Assembly: GCF_000384315.1 (NCBI RefSeq)
Contig: NZ_ARVW01000001.1
Span: 5,828,157-5,892,156, forward strand
Direction: 5' to 3'
DNA from: Amycolatopsis nigrescens CSC17Ta-90
GTDB lineage: Bacteria; Actinomycetota; Actinomycetes; Mycobacteriales; Pseudonocardiaceae
Length of the DNA: 64,000 nucleotides
Made by a program: the position numbers and the translations under genes. This document shows, in pieces, positions 44,776 through 53,739 of this stretch (positions are counted from its first letter, which is position 1; each line of letters starts with the position of its first letter). A model generated the notes under the pieces. It worked only from the letters and a program-made list of their open reading frames with translations. It made no database searches and was not told the DNA's origin.

Positions 44776-45567
44776 GTGGGTGAGCAGCTCAAGGATGGGC
44801 TGGGCCAAGCGTGGAACATGGTGGCCACCTTTGTCCCGAAGCTCGTCGGATTCCTGATCATTCTGCTGATCGGCTGGCTTATCGCCAAGGCGGTCGCGAA
44901 GGCGCTGACGCTGGTGCTCGGCAAGCTCGGATTCGACAAACTGATCGACAAGACCGGGCTTTCCGGCACGCTCAAACAATCGAATACGGACGCCACCGGC
45001 ATCATCGCGAAGCTGGTGTACTACTTCATTCTGCTGATCGCCCTGCAGCTGGCGTTCGGCGTGTTCGGCGAGAGCAATCCGGTGAGCCAGCTGCTCAACG
45101 AGGTGATCGCGTTCCTGCCGCGGATCGTGGTCGCGCTGGTGCTGATCATCGTGGCGGCGGCGATCGCGAACGTGGTCCGCAACATGGTGCACGGAGCGCT
45201 TTCCACCAGGCCGGCCGGTCGCCTGCTGGGCACGGTGGCCTACTGGCTGATCATGGCCTTCGGCATCATCGCCGCGCTGAACCAGATCAACATCGCCACC
45301 ACGGTCACCACCCCGGTGCTGGTTGCGGTGCTGGCGACCATCGGCGGGGTGATCGTGGTCGGCTTCGGTGGCGGCCTGATCAAACCCGCGCAGCAGCGCT
45401 GGGACGGCTGGCTGGCGAACATGCAGGGCCAGCTCGGCAAGGGCGGCGGCACCGAGCGCGGCCAGGTCCGTGACCGCGAGGGCAACGGCCACACGGCGGC
45501 GAACGGCCCGGCAGCCGGGGTCGACACGCCGACCCCGCCGCACGGCTTCGGCCAGGTCAGCCGCTGA
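44776..45567 (+). CDS. MscS-like membrane protein with conserved TM helices
   Basis: 263 residues. Five hydrophobic helices (VPKLVGFLIILLIGWLIAKAVA; IAKLVYYFILLIALQLAFGVF; IVVALVLIIVAAAIANVVRNMV; WLIMAFGIIAALNQINI; VLVAVLATIGGVIVVGFGGGL) match the conserved TM helix repeat seen in small-conductance mechanosensitive channel relatives, but the soluble MscS beta domain is missing. The hydrophilic C-terminal 45 residues are Gly/Pro-rich. The GTG at 44776 has AGGAGG upstream. A role in osmotic release is possible but unproven. Confidence 0.78.
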   Translation: MGEQLKDGLGQAWNMVATFVPKLVGFLIILLIGWLIAKAVAKALTLVLGKLGFDKLIDKTGLSGTLKQSNTDATGIIAKLVYYFILLIALQLAFGVFGESNPVSQLLNEVIAFLPRIVVALVLIIVAAAIANVVRNMVHGALSTRPAGRLLGTVAYWLIMAFGIIAALNQINIATTVTTPVLVAVLATIGGVIVVGFGGGLIKPAQQRWDGWLANMQGQLGKGGGTERGQVRDREGNGHTAANGPAAGVDTPTPPHGFGQVSR

Positions 45568-45593
45568 CCGGCAGCCCAGCCGGCTGACCCACC

Positions 45594-45634
45594 ACGTCCG
45601 GCCCGGTGACCGCGGAGGTCGCCGGGCCGGACGT
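45594..45634 (+). terminator. Hairpin after the MscS-like gene
   Basis: Arms 45594-45606 and 45622-45634 pair perfectly over 13 bases around a 15-base loop, 27 bases after the stop codon. Confidence 0.65.
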
Positions 45635-45747
45635 GTGCGCGGGGTGCCGAGGGTGTCCGGTCTTTGGGATGTTCCAAGTCTCACAGTCGCTAGGGAAATG
45701 TCCCCTTCCTGGCCCATGTTGGGATCGATATACGGAAGGGGTGGGCG

Positions 45748-46392
45748 GTGGACTTCTTGCTGCACCACGGTTTCACCATGCTCGGTCAACAGGTCTCGCT
45801 GGCCGAGCTGACCGGGCAGGTGGCCGCACTGGCGGTGGTGTTCCTCGCGCAGCGTCGCACCCTGTGGACCTGGCCGGTGCAGGTCGCGGCCACCGTGCTG
45901 CTGTTCTCGGTGTACCTCTCCGCGCACCTCGGTGGGCTCGCCGCAAGGCAGGTGGCCATTCTGCTGATCTCGCTCTACGGCTGGTGGGCGTGGACCCGCC
46001 GCCGCGACCCGGTGTACGGCGTCGTGGTGCGCAAGGGCAGCGCTCGCGAGCGGCTGGCCATGCTCAGCGCTTTCGTGGCCGGTACCACCGCGATGGCGCT
46101 GGTGCTGGACGCGCTCGATGCCTCATGGGCGCCGTGGCCGGACGCCGCGATTTTCGTCGGCACCCTGGTCGCGTTCGCCGCGCAGGGCGCCGGGCTGGTC
46201 GAATTCTGGCTGGTCTGGCTGATCGTGGACGGGATCGGCGTGCCGCTGCAGATCGCCTCCGGGCTGTGGTTCTCGGCCGCGATCTACCTGGTCTTCGCGG
46301 CACTGGTGGTGCGGGGCTGGTGGAGCTGGAACCGGTCGGCCGAACAGTCCGGCGCTCAGGGCAGCATCCAGCTGAGCACCGGCGTGCTCTGA
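45748..46392 (+). CDS. pnuC: PnuC-type nicotinamide (mono)nucleoside/riboside transporter
   Basis: 214 residues with about seven hydrophobic helices. The family motif is in ISLYGWWAWTRRRDP, and further features are WPVQVAATVLLFSVYL and LVEFWLVWLIVDGIGVPLQI. PnuC proteins carry nicotinamide riboside by facilitated diffusion, feeding NAD salvage. Some paralogues carry thiamine or riboflavin, so the ligand is not certain. The GTG is preceded by a GGAAGGGG stretch. Its 3' end overlaps the convergent lldP gene by 37 bases. Confidence 0.85.
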   Translation: MDFLLHHGFTMLGQQVSLAELTGQVAALAVVFLAQRRTLWTWPVQVAATVLLFSVYLSAHLGGLAARQVAILLISLYGWWAWTRRRDPVYGVVVRKGSARERLAMLSAFVAGTTAMALVLDALDASWAPWPDAAIFVGTLVAFAAQGAGLVEFWLVWLIVDGIGVPLQIASGLWFSAAIYLVFAALVVRGWWSWNRSAEQSGAQGSIQLSTGVL

Positions 46393-47969
46393 CCGACCAC
46401 GATCAGGCACATCACCAGCAGCAGGCCGATGCTCCATGGCAGCACCTTCCGCAGCAGGTTGCCCTCCTCGCCGTTCAGGTTGGCCGCCGCGCACGCGATG
46501 GTCAGGTTCTGCGGCGAGATCATCTTGCCCAGCACCCCGCCCGAGCTGTTCGCGGCGGCGAGCAGGTCGGCCGGGAGCCCGGCCTGGCCGGCCGCGGTGA
46601 CCTGCAGCGCGCCGAATAACGCGTTCGCGGAGGTGTCCGAGCCGGTCACGGCGACCCCGAACCAGCCGAGCACCGGGGACAGGAAGGCCAGCCCGGCGCC
46701 GGCGCCGGCGATCAGATAGCCGATCGTGGTGGCCTGTCCGGACAGGTTCAGCACGTACGCCAGCGCGAGCACGCTGGTCACGGTGAGGATGGCGAACCGA
46801 AGCTCGCGGACGGTGGCCAGCCATTCGGTCAGCGTGGCGCTGGCGGAGATCCGCAGCACGATCGCGGTGAGCACGCCCGCGACCAGCACCAGGGTGCCGC
46901 CGGTGTTCAGGATCGGCAGCGAGAACGTGTTGGCCGAGACCGGTTTCCCGCCGGCGTTCGCGACGTTCAGCAACGGCCAGTCGAACTTCCAGGTGGCCGA
47001 GTCCAGCAGCTTCTTCACCGGCGGCAGCTGGCCGATCGAGAAGATCACGATGATCAGGCCGTAGGGCACGTATGCCTTGAAGATCTCGCCGCGTTCCTCC
47101 GGCCTGTCCAGCACCTCGGTTCGGGCGCCGGTGAGCACCGCGGTGCGCACCTCTTCCTTGGCCGGCCTGCGGGAGGCGGGCAGCAGCACCAGCGCGGCCG
47201 CGCCGGCCAGCGCGGCACCGATGTCGGCGAGTTGCGCGGAGACGTAGTTCGACGCCAGGAACTGCACTACGCCGAAGGCCACGCCGCAGCACAGCGCGGG
47301 CAGCCAGGTTTCCCTGAGCCCGCGCCTGCCATCCACGATGAACACCAGCAGGAGTGGGACCACCAGCGCGAGCAGCGGGGTCTGCCGCCCGACGATCGAG
47401 GAGACGGTGTCCAGCGGCAGGCCGGTGACCTGGGCCAAGGTGACCACCGGGGTGCCCATCGCGCCGAACGCGACCGGCGCCGTGTTGGCCACCAGCGCGA
47501 CCACCGCGGCCTTGACCGGTGCGAAGCCCAGCGCCACCAGCATCACCGAGCAGATCGCCACCGGGGCGCCGAACCCGGCCAGCGCCTCCATCAGCGCGCC
47601 GAAGCTGAACGCGATGATCAGCGCCTGGATCCGGGGGTCGTCGGAGACCCGACCGAAGGAGCGCCGCAGCACGTCGAAGTGTCCGGTGCGCACGGTGAGC
47701 CGGTAGATCCACAGTGCGTTCAGCACGATCCACATGATCGGGAACAGGCCGAACACCGCACCCTGCACCCCGGACGAGAGCGCCTGGTCCAGCGGCATGC
47801 CGAAGGGCAGCACGGCGACCAGCAGGGCCACCGCCAGCCCGATCATCGCGGCCAGATGCGCCTTCATCCGGACCACGCCGAGCAGTACCAGCACAGTGGC
47901 CAGCGGCAACACCGCGACCAGTGCGGACAGCCAGAGCGAACCGAGCGGGACGAGCTCCTGGACGAACAT
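46356..47969 (-). CDS. lldP: L-lactate permease
   Basis: 537 residues with 12 or more hydrophobic helices. Family features are FGMPLDQALSSGVQGAVFGLFPIMWIVLNALWIYRLTVRTG, FGALMEALAGFGAPVAI and NANLNGEEGN near the end; VTGSDTSANALFG is the core LctP motif. It imports L-lactate with protons. The ATG at 47969 has AGG-type sequence upstream and removes seven residues of a longer frame. The L-lactate dehydrogenase gene lies 112 bases upstream on the same strand. Confidence 0.93.
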   Translation of the reverse strand: MFVQELVPLGSLWLSALVAVLPLATVLVLLGVVRMKAHLAAMIGLAVALLVAVLPFGMPLDQALSSGVQGAVFGLFPIMWIVLNALWIYRLTVRTGHFDVLRRSFGRVSDDPRIQALIIAFSFGALMEALAGFGAPVAICSVMLVALGFAPVKAAVVALVANTAPVAFGAMGTPVVTLAQVTGLPLDTVSSIVGRQTPLLALVVPLLLVFIVDGRRGLRETWLPALCCGVAFGVVQFLASNYVSAQLADIGAALAGAAALVLLPASRRPAKEEVRTAVLTGARTEVLDRPEERGEIFKAYVPYGLIIVIFSIGQLPPVKKLLDSATWKFDWPLLNVANAGGKPVSANTFSLPILNTGGTLVLVAGVLTAIVLRISASATLTEWLATVRELRFAILTVTSVLALAYVLNLSGQATTIGYLIAGAGAGLAFLSPVLGWFGVAVTGSDTSANALFGALQVTAAGQAGLPADLLAAANSSGGVLGKMISPQNLTIACAAANLNGEEGNLLRKVLPWSIGLLLVMCLIVVGQSTPVLSWMLP

Positions 47970-48046
47970 GTGACCCGACCTCGTTTCCACAATGTGAAAA
48001 CTACTTTTCGTACTAGGCCGAGATCTTCGTCACAAACGACACGTCC

Positions 48047-48062
48047 CGTCAAGAACTTGACG
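48047..48062. promoter_or_regulatory. Palindrome in the lldD-lldP gap
   Basis: CGTCAAG-AA-CTTGACG is a perfect 16-base palindrome, 20 bases after the lldD stop and 78 bases before the lldP ATG. It could be an operator for separate lldP control or a weak RNA hairpin. Confidence 0.35.
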
Positions 48063-48081
48063 CGTATGGCCTATCGGCTCG

Positions 48082-49293
48082 TCACCGGAGGGTGGCGTGC
48101 GTGGGCCTGAGGTCGGCGATCCGGCGGACGCCGAGCAGCTGCATGGTGCGCACGATCTCGGTGCGGAGGATGTCCACCGCGCGCCGGACCCCGCGCTCGC
48201 CGCCGGCCATCAGCCCGTACAGGTAGGCCCGGCCGATCAGGCAGGCATCCGCGCCGCGCGCCATCCCGGCCACGATGTCGCCGCCGGAGAGGATGCCGGT
48301 GTCCAGCCAGACCTCGGCCTCGCCGTTGACCTCGTCCAGCACCGGCGGTAGCAGCTCCAGCGGGGTCGGCGCCCGGTCCAGCTGGCGCCCGCCGTGGTTG
48401 GACAGGATCACCGCCTCGGCCCCGTGCTTGACCACCTCACGGGCGTCGTCGGCGTTCTGGATGCCCTTCACCACCAGCTTGCCCGGCCAGGTGGCGCGCA
48501 CCCAGTCGAGGTCGTCGAAGTTCAGCGTCGGGTCGAACAGCTTGTTCAGCAGTTCCGCGACCGTGCCGCCCCAAGAGCTGAGCGAGGCGAAGGTCAGCGG
48601 CTCGGTGGTGAGCAGGTTGATCCACCACGCCGGATGCATCGCGCCGTCGACGAAGGTGCGCAGGGTCAGCGCGGGCGGGATGGTGAGCCCGTTGCGCACA
48701 TCGCGCATCCTGGCCCCGCCCACCGGGGTGTCCACGGTCAGCATCAAGGTGTCGTAGCCGGTTTCCCAAGCTCGGTTCATCAGATCCTCGCCGGCCGCGT
48801 GGTCGCGCCAGACGTAGAGCTGGAACCACTTGCGCGCCTCCGGCGCCGCGGCGGCGACGTCCTCGATCGAGGTGGTGCCCATCGTGGACAACGCGTACGG
48901 GATGCCGGTCTCCTGCGCGACCCGCACCACCGCGCGCTCGCCCTCGTGGTTCATCATCCTGGTGAACCCGGTCGGCGCGAAGGCGAACGGAAGCTCCGAC
49001 CGCTGCCCGAGGATCTCCGTGCTGGTGTCCACGTCCGAGACCCCGCGGAGCACGTTCGGATGGAACTCGACACGGCGGAACGCCTGCCTCGCCCGGCGCA
49101 GGCTGTCCTCCAGTTCGGCCGCGCCGTCGGTGTAGTCGAACACCGCGCGCGGGCTGCGCTTGCGCGCGATCATGCGCAGGTCGGCGATGGTGTGCGCGCC
49201 TGCGAGCCTGCGGTCGGTCGGGTTCAGCACGATCGGCTTCGGCCGCAGGATCTGGGCGAGCTCGTTCGGGCGGGGCAGCCGGCGCTTCGTCAC
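48082..49293 (-). CDS. lldD: FMN-dependent L-lactate dehydrogenase
   Basis: 403 residues. The alpha-hydroxyacid dehydrogenase fold is shown by PFAFAPTGFTRMMNHEGE, YALSTMGTTSIEDVA, QLYVWRDH, the catalytic SNHGGRQLD (His) and the FMN-phosphate region LDTGILSGGDIVAGMARGADACLIGRAY. It oxidises L-lactate to pyruvate with electrons passed to the quinone pool. It lies directly upstream of lldP and downstream of aceE, so lactate carbon can run straight to acetyl-CoA. A long hairpin separates it from aceE. Confidence 0.94.
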   Translation of the reverse strand: MTKRRLPRPNELAQILRPKPIVLNPTDRRLAGAHTIADLRMIARKRSPRAVFDYTDGAAELEDSLRRARQAFRRVEFHPNVLRGVSDVDTSTEILGQRSELPFAFAPTGFTRMMNHEGERAVVRVAQETGIPYALSTMGTTSIEDVAAAAPEARKWFQLYVWRDHAAGEDLMNRAWETGYDTLMLTVDTPVGGARMRDVRNGLTIPPALTLRTFVDGAMHPAWWINLLTTEPLTFASLSSWGGTVAELLNKLFDPTLNFDDLDWVRATWPGKLVVKGIQNADDAREVVKHGAEAVILSNHGGRQLDRAPTPLELLPPVLDEVNGEAEVWLDTGILSGGDIVAGMARGADACLIGRAYLYGLMAGGERGVRRAVDILRTEIVRTMQLLGVRRIADLRPTHATLR

Positions 49294-49317
49294 GCGATCA
49301 TCTCCCTGGGCAAGGTG

Positions 49318-49365
49318 AAGGGACCCGCCGAAACGAGAAACATCAGATGTTTCGACGGGTCCCTT
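49318..49365 (-). terminator. Long hairpin after aceE
   Basis: Arms 49318-49334 and 49349-49365 are 17 bases each with one mismatch; the 14-base loop can form an alternative smaller stem. It lies 17 bases beyond the aceE stop and 25 bases upstream of the lldD start. Its outer part shares GTGAAGGG with the hairpin at 62056-62109. Confidence 0.75.
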
Positions 49366-49381
49366 AATAGCACACCAGCCG

Positions 49382-52258
49382 TCACGCGTTGCCGGACTCC
49401 GAGGTCTGCGGGCCCGCCGCGGACACGTCGTCGATCCGGTACCTGCGCGCGGCCTCGGTCACCTTGGCCTGTTCCACGTCGCCGCGGCGGGACAGCGCGC
49501 TGAGCGTGCCAACCACGATCGACTCGGCGTCCACCAGGAAGTGCCGTCGCGCGGCGGGCCGGGTGTCGGAGAAGCCGAACCCGTCCGTGCCGAGCGTCAG
49601 CATGTCGGTGGGCACCCACGGGCGGATCAGGTCCGGCACCGCGCGCATCCAGTCCGACACCGCCACCACTGGACCGGGAGCGCCCTGCAGCGCCTGGGTC
49701 ACGTACGGCACCCGAGGCTGCGAGTCCGCCGGGTGCAGCAGGTTGTCGTGGTCGATCTCCACGGCCTCGCGGCGCAGCTCGTTCCACGAGGTCGCGGACC
49801 ACACCGCGGCCTGCACGCCCCACTCTTCGGCCAGCATCCGCTGGGCCTTGAGCGCGTCCGGCATGGTCACCCCGGACACCAGGATCTGCGCCTTCGGGCC
49901 TTCGCCGTCCGGCGCGTCCGAGTAGCGGTACAGGCCCTTCAGGAGACCTTCCACGTCCAGGTTCTCCGGCTCGGCCGGCTGCTGGTACGGCTCGTTGTAG
50001 ATGGTCAGGTAGTAGAACACGTTCTCGCCGTTGCCGTCCGGCCCGGTCTCGCCGTACATCCGGCGGAGGCCGTCCCGCACGATGTGCGCGATCTCGAAGG
50101 AGAACGACGGGTCGTAGGCGATCACCGCCGGGTTGGTGGCGGCCAGCAGCAGCGAATGCCCGTCCGCGTGCTGCAGCCCCTCGCCGGTCAGCGTGGTGCG
50201 CCCGGCGGTGGCGCCGAGCACGAACCCGCGGGTCATCTGGTCCGCCGCCGCGTACAGCCCGTCACCGGTCCGCTGGAACCCGAACATCGAGTAGAAGATG
50301 TAGATCGGGATCATCGGCTCGCCGTGCGTCGAGTACGACGTGCCGACCGCGGTGAACGACGCCGTCGAGCCGGCCTCGTTGATGCCCTCGTGCAGCAGCT
50401 GTCCCTGCTCGGACTCCTTGTACGCCAGCATCAGCTTGGCGTCCACCGAGGTGTAGGTCTGCCCGTTCGGGTTGTAGATCTTGGCGGTGGGGAACATCGA
50501 GTCCAGGCCGAAGGTGCGGGCCTCGTCCGGGATGATCGGCACGATCCGCTTGCCGATCTCGGAGTCCTTCGCCAGCTCGCGGATCAGCCGGACGATGGCC
50601 ATCGTGGTGGCCACTTCCTGCTTGCCGGAGCCGCGGCGGATGCCCTCGTAGACCTTGTCGCCGGGCAGCACCAGCGCCTTGGCCTTGGACCGCCGCTCTG
50701 GCAGGAAGCCGCCGAGCGCGCGGCGGCGCCCGATCAGGTACTCGATCTCCGGCGAGTTCTCGCCGGGGTGGTAGTACGGCGGCAGCTTGGGGTCGCGCTC
50801 GAGCTGCTCGTCGCTGATCGGGATGCGCTGCGCGTCCCGGAACAGCTTTAGGTCGTCCAGGGTGAGCTTCTTCATCTGGTGCGTGGCGTTGCGGCCCTCG
50901 AACGAGGAGCCGAGCCCGTAGCCCTTGATGGTGTGCGCCAGGATCACCGTGGGCTGGCCGTGGTGCTCCAGCGCCGCGTTGTAGGCCGCGTAGACCTTGC
51001 GGTAGTCGTGCCCGCCGCGCTTGAGGTTCCAGATGTCGGCGTCGGAGAGGTCCTTGACCAGCTCCTTCGTCCTGGGGTCCCGGCCGAAGAAGTGCTCGCG
51101 CACGTACGCGCCGTCATTGGCCTTGTAGGTCTGGTAGTCGCCGTCCGGGGTGGTGTTCATGACGTTCACCAGTGCGCCGTCGCGGTCCGCGTGCAGCAAC
51201 GCGTCCCACTCGCGGCCCCAGATGACCTTGATCACGTTCCAGCCGGCGCCGCGGAAGTAGGACTCCAGCTCCTGGATGATCTTGCCGTTCCCGCGCACCG
51301 GCCCGTCCAGCCGCTGCAGGTTGCAGTTGATCACGAAGGTCAGGTTGTCCAGGCCCTCGCCGGCCGCCACGTGGATCAGCCCGCGCGACTCGGCCTCGTC
51401 CATCTCGCCGTCGCCGAGGAACGCCCATACGTGCTGGTCGTCGGTGTTCTTGAGGCCGCGGTCGCGCAGGTAGCGGTTGAACCTGGCCTGGTAGATCGCG
51501 TTCATCGGGCCGAGGCCCATGGACACCGTCGGGTTCTCCCAGAACTCCGGCATCAGCCGCGGATGCGGGTAGGACGGCAGCCCGCCGCCGGCCCCGGCGT
51601 GCGAGTACTCCTGGCGGAAGCCGTCCAACTGCTGCTCGGTCAGCCTGCCTTCGAGGAAGGCCCGCGCGTAGATGCCGGGGGAGGCGTGCCCCTGGATGTA
51701 GATCTGGTCGCCGCCGCCGGAGTGGTCCTTGCCGCGGAAGAAGTGGTTGAAGCCGACTTCGTACAGCGCGGCCGAGGAGGCATAGGTCGAGATGTGCCCG
51801 CCGACGCCGACCCCCGGCCGCTGCGCCCGGTGCACCATGATGGCCGCGTTCCACCGGATGTAGGCCCGGTAGCGGCGCTCGATGTCCTCGTCACCGGGAA
51901 ACCAGGGTTCGTTCTCGGTGGGGATGGTGTTCACGTAGTCCGTGGTGCTCAACGGGGGCAAGCCGACGTTGCGTTCGCGGGCCCGCTCCAGCATCCGGAG
52001 CATCAGGTACCGGGCGCGTTGCTGGCCGCCACGGGCCAGTGCCTCGTCGAAGGAGGCGAGCCACTCGGACGTCTCTTCCGGGTCGATGTCCGGCAGGTGT
52101 GACGCCAGTCCATCGCGGATGACACGAACGCGTGCATGGGCCTCCTGACCTGCGACGCTTCCGCGTCCGGCCGCACTGCCTTGGGGGGCCAAGGGATCTC
52201 CTCGCCATCTTGTTGCTCGTGCTCGCACACAATCGTCTGCAGTGTGTTCGCCTGCCAT
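49382..52258 (-). CDS. aceE: Pyruvate dehydrogenase E1 component, homodimeric type
   Basis: 958 residues, the length of the homodimeric AceE form. The thiamine diphosphate motif is [41 protein letters not shown], and further family stretches are [21 protein letters not shown] and [34 protein letters not shown]. It decarboxylates pyruvate and acetylates lipoyl-E2. The E2/E3 genes are not in the window. The start region up to about residue 50 is variable. It is followed by a hairpin and the lactate genes. Confidence 0.96.
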   Translation of the reverse strand: MAGEHTADDCVRARATRWRGDPLAPQGSAAGRGSVAGQEAHARVRVIRDGLASHLPDIDPEETSEWLASFDEALARGGQQRARYLMLRMLERARERNVGLPPLSTTDYVNTIPTENEPWFPGDEDIERRYRAYIRWNAAIMVHRAQRPGVGVGGHISTYASSAALYEVGFNHFFRGKDHSGGGDQIYIQGHASPGIYARAFLEGRLTEQQLDGFRQEYSHAGAGGGLPSYPHPRLMPEFWENPTVSMGLGPMNAIYQARFNRYLRDRGLKNTDDQHVWAFLGDGEMDEAESRGLIHVAAGEGLDNLTFVINCNLQRLDGPVRGNGKIIQELESYFRGAGWNVIKVIWGREWDALLHADRDGALVNVMNTTPDGDYQTYKANDGAYVREHFFGRDPRTKELVKDLSDADIWNLKRGGHDYRKVYAAYNAALEHHGQPTVILAHTIKGYGLGSSFEGRNATHQMKKLTLDDLKLFRDAQRIPISDEQLERDPKLPPYYHPGENSPEIEYLIGRRRALGGFLPERRSKAKALVLPGDKVYEGIRRGSGKQEVATTMAIVRLIRELAKDSEIGKRIVPIIPDEARTFGLDSMFPTAKIYNPNGQTYTSVDAKLMLAYKESEQGQLLHEGINEAGSTASFTAVGTSYSTHGEPMIPIYIFYSMFGFQRTGDGLYAAADQMTRGFVLGATAGRTTLTGEGLQHADGHSLLLAATNPAVIAYDPSFSFEIAHIVRDGLRRMYGETGPDGNGENVFYYLTIYNEPYQQPAEPENLDVEGLLKGLYRYSDAPDGEGPKAQILVSGVTMPDALKAQRMLAEEWGVQAAVWSATSWNELRREAVEIDHDNLLHPADSQPRVPYVTQALQGAPGPVVAVSDWMRAVPDLIRPWVPTDMLTLGTDGFGFSDTRPAARRHFLVDAESIVVGTLSALSRRGDVEQAKVTEAARRYRIDDVSAAGPQTSESGNA

Positions 52259-52602
52259 GTTCGTCGCGTTCTCGGCTCACGTCATGCGCTACTCAGCGGT
52301 AACGTTCACCCACCCCGCCGCAGCCGGTTCCCGGCCGCGGTTGTATCGCGCGCGCGACTGCATCCACCCTAAGCTAGGCCCGGAAGTGGGGCTCGGGCGC
52401 GCCGGGGGAGCGAGGTCCGTCAGGTCGATGTTTTTCACCTCGCGACGGAATGACTACTGCCCGTACGCTGCGACACGAGTTGGGAGTAGATCCGGTGTGG
52501 ACGGTTGCGCCGGGCGGCTTACCAGTGTTCGCTTAGCGCATCCGTTTACCCGAGTAGGGCGGGCTACCGCCCTACGCCGTCTTAGCTGGAGGAGTGAAAG
52601 TC
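52259..52602. promoter_or_regulatory. Divergent promoter region of aceE and the DUF3052 gene, with a hairpin in the leader
   Basis: 344 bases without a gene. Near its right end GTAGGGCGG-N4-CCGCCCTAC (52554-52575) forms a perfect 9-base hairpin just 12 bases upstream of the GGAGG ribosome site of the DUF3052 gene, where it could affect translation or transcription. The rest shows no clear motif. Confidence 0.5.
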
Positions 52603-53031
52603 GTGGTCGCCGCTGGAGACGCTGAACAGAACAGCGTCGCCGAGAGGCTTGGGATCAAGCCGGACATGGTGGTTCAGGAGATCGGCTGGGATGAGGACGT
52701 CGACGACGACGCCCGCGCCGCGATCGAAGAACATATCGGTGGCGAGCTCCTCGATGAGGACGCCCAGGAGGTCATCGACGTCGTGCTGCTCTGGTGGCGC
52801 GAAGACGACGGTGACCTGGGAGATGCGCTCATCGACGCCCGGGACATGCTGAACGAGGAAGGCGTGATCTGGGTACTCACTCCCAAGACCGGGCAGCCGG
52901 GGCACGTCGAGCCGAGTGACATCGCGGAGGCCGTGCCGGCGGTCGGTCTCTCGCAGACCGGCAACGTCAGCATCGGGGACGGCTGGGCCGGGACCAGACT
53001 GGTGTCGCCGAAGTCGAAGACCCGGCGCTGA
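52603..53031 (+). CDS. DUF3052 family protein
   Basis: 142 residues, acidic, with the family core SVAERLGIKPDMVVQEIGWDEDVDDD and LLWWREDDGDLGDALIDARDML. It is the homologue of Mycobacterium tuberculosis Rv2239c, next to ahpE in both genomes. No catalytic motif is known. The GTG at 52603 gives a 10-base spacer from GGAGG; a GTG at 52594 is in frame but only one base from the ribosome site. Confidence 0.87.
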   Translation: MVAAGDAEQNSVAERLGIKPDMVVQEIGWDEDVDDDARAAIEEHIGGELLDEDAQEVIDVVLLWWREDDGDLGDALIDARDMLNEEGVIWVLTPKTGQPGHVEPSDIAEAVPAVGLSQTGNVSIGDGWAGTRLVSPKSKTRR

Positions 53032-53126
53032 GCCGGGCGGCACCCGGCCGGGCGGTGCGCATCGCGCGATAGGGTTGTCCCGCAGGCATGAGACGCACCC
53101 AGCTCCAGGTGAGAGGATTCCCAGGT

Positions 53127-53591
53127 ATGGCGGTCGAGGTCGGTTCGCAAGCCCCGGACTTCACGCTCAACGACTACAACAAGCAGGAAGTCAAGCTCTC
53201 GTCCTTCCAGGGCGACAAGCCGGTGCTGCTGGTGTTCTACCCGTTCGCGTTCAGCGGCATCTGCCAGGGCGAGCTCTGCCAGCTCCGCGACGAGTTCGCG
53301 GACTACGACGGCCAGGGCGTGCAGGTGCTCGGGGTGTCGGTGGACACGCCGTTCTCGCTCAAGGCGTGGGCCGAGCAGCAGGGCTACCAGTTCCCGCTGC
53401 TGTCCGACTTCTGGCCGCACGGTGAGGTCGCCAAGACCTACGGCGTGTTCAACGAGAAGGCCGGGCTGGCCAACCGCGGCACCTTCCTGATCGACAAGGA
53501 TGGCGTGGTGCGCTACGCCGAGGTCAACGCGCCGGGCGAGGCGCGCGACCAGCAGAGCTGGAAGAAGGCCGTGGCCGAGCTGCCGGCATGA
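53127..53591 (+). CDS. ahpE: Peroxiredoxin, AhpE type
   Basis: 154 residues. The peroxidatic motif is PFAFSGIC with Cys46, and LLSDFWPHGEVAKTYGVFNEKAGLANRGTFLID is very close to AhpE of M. tuberculosis (Rv2238c), a one-cysteine peroxiredoxin that reduces peroxides and peroxynitrite. Here a second cysteine (Cys51 in GELCQLRDE) lies five residues on, where the mycobacterial protein has Asp. The ATG at 53127 follows an AGGT site; the upstream extension has no family similarity. Gene order with DUF3052 and aceE matches mycobacteria. Confidence 0.94.
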   Translation: MAVEVGSQAPDFTLNDYNKQEVKLSSFQGDKPVLLVFYPFAFSGICQGELCQLRDEFADYDGQGVQVLGVSVDTPFSLKAWAEQQGYQFPLLSDFWPHGEVAKTYGVFNEKAGLANRGTFLIDKDGVVRYAEVNAPGEARDQQSWKKAVAELPA

Positions 53592-53598
53592 GACCGGA

Positions 53599-53625
53599 CC
53601 GGCGGCGCCCGCGTGGCGCCGCCGG
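53599..53625 (+). terminator. Hairpin after ahpE
   Basis: Arms 53599-53609 and 53615-53625 pair perfectly over 11 bases around a 5-base loop, eight bases after the ahpE stop and just before the tRNA gene. Confidence 0.75.
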
Positions 53626-53629
53626 CTTC

Positions 53630-53704
53630 GGGCGCATAGCTCAGCGGGAGAGCACTCGGTTTACACCCGAGCGGTCGCAGGTTCGAATCCTGCTGCGCCC
53701 ACCA
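53630..53704 (+). tRNA. tRNA-Val (anticodon UAC), CCA encoded
   Basis: A full cloverleaf can be drawn: acceptor stem GGGCGCA with TGCGCCC, D-arm GCTC/GAGC, anticodon stem CTCGG/CCGAG around TTTACAC with anticodon TAC, T-arm GCAGG-TTCGAAT-CCTGC, discriminator A and encoded CCA. TAC reads GUA, hence valine. Confidence 0.95.
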
Positions 53705-53739
53705 GAAACTCCGAACAGGTTGCCGGGGCGACCTCTTGC

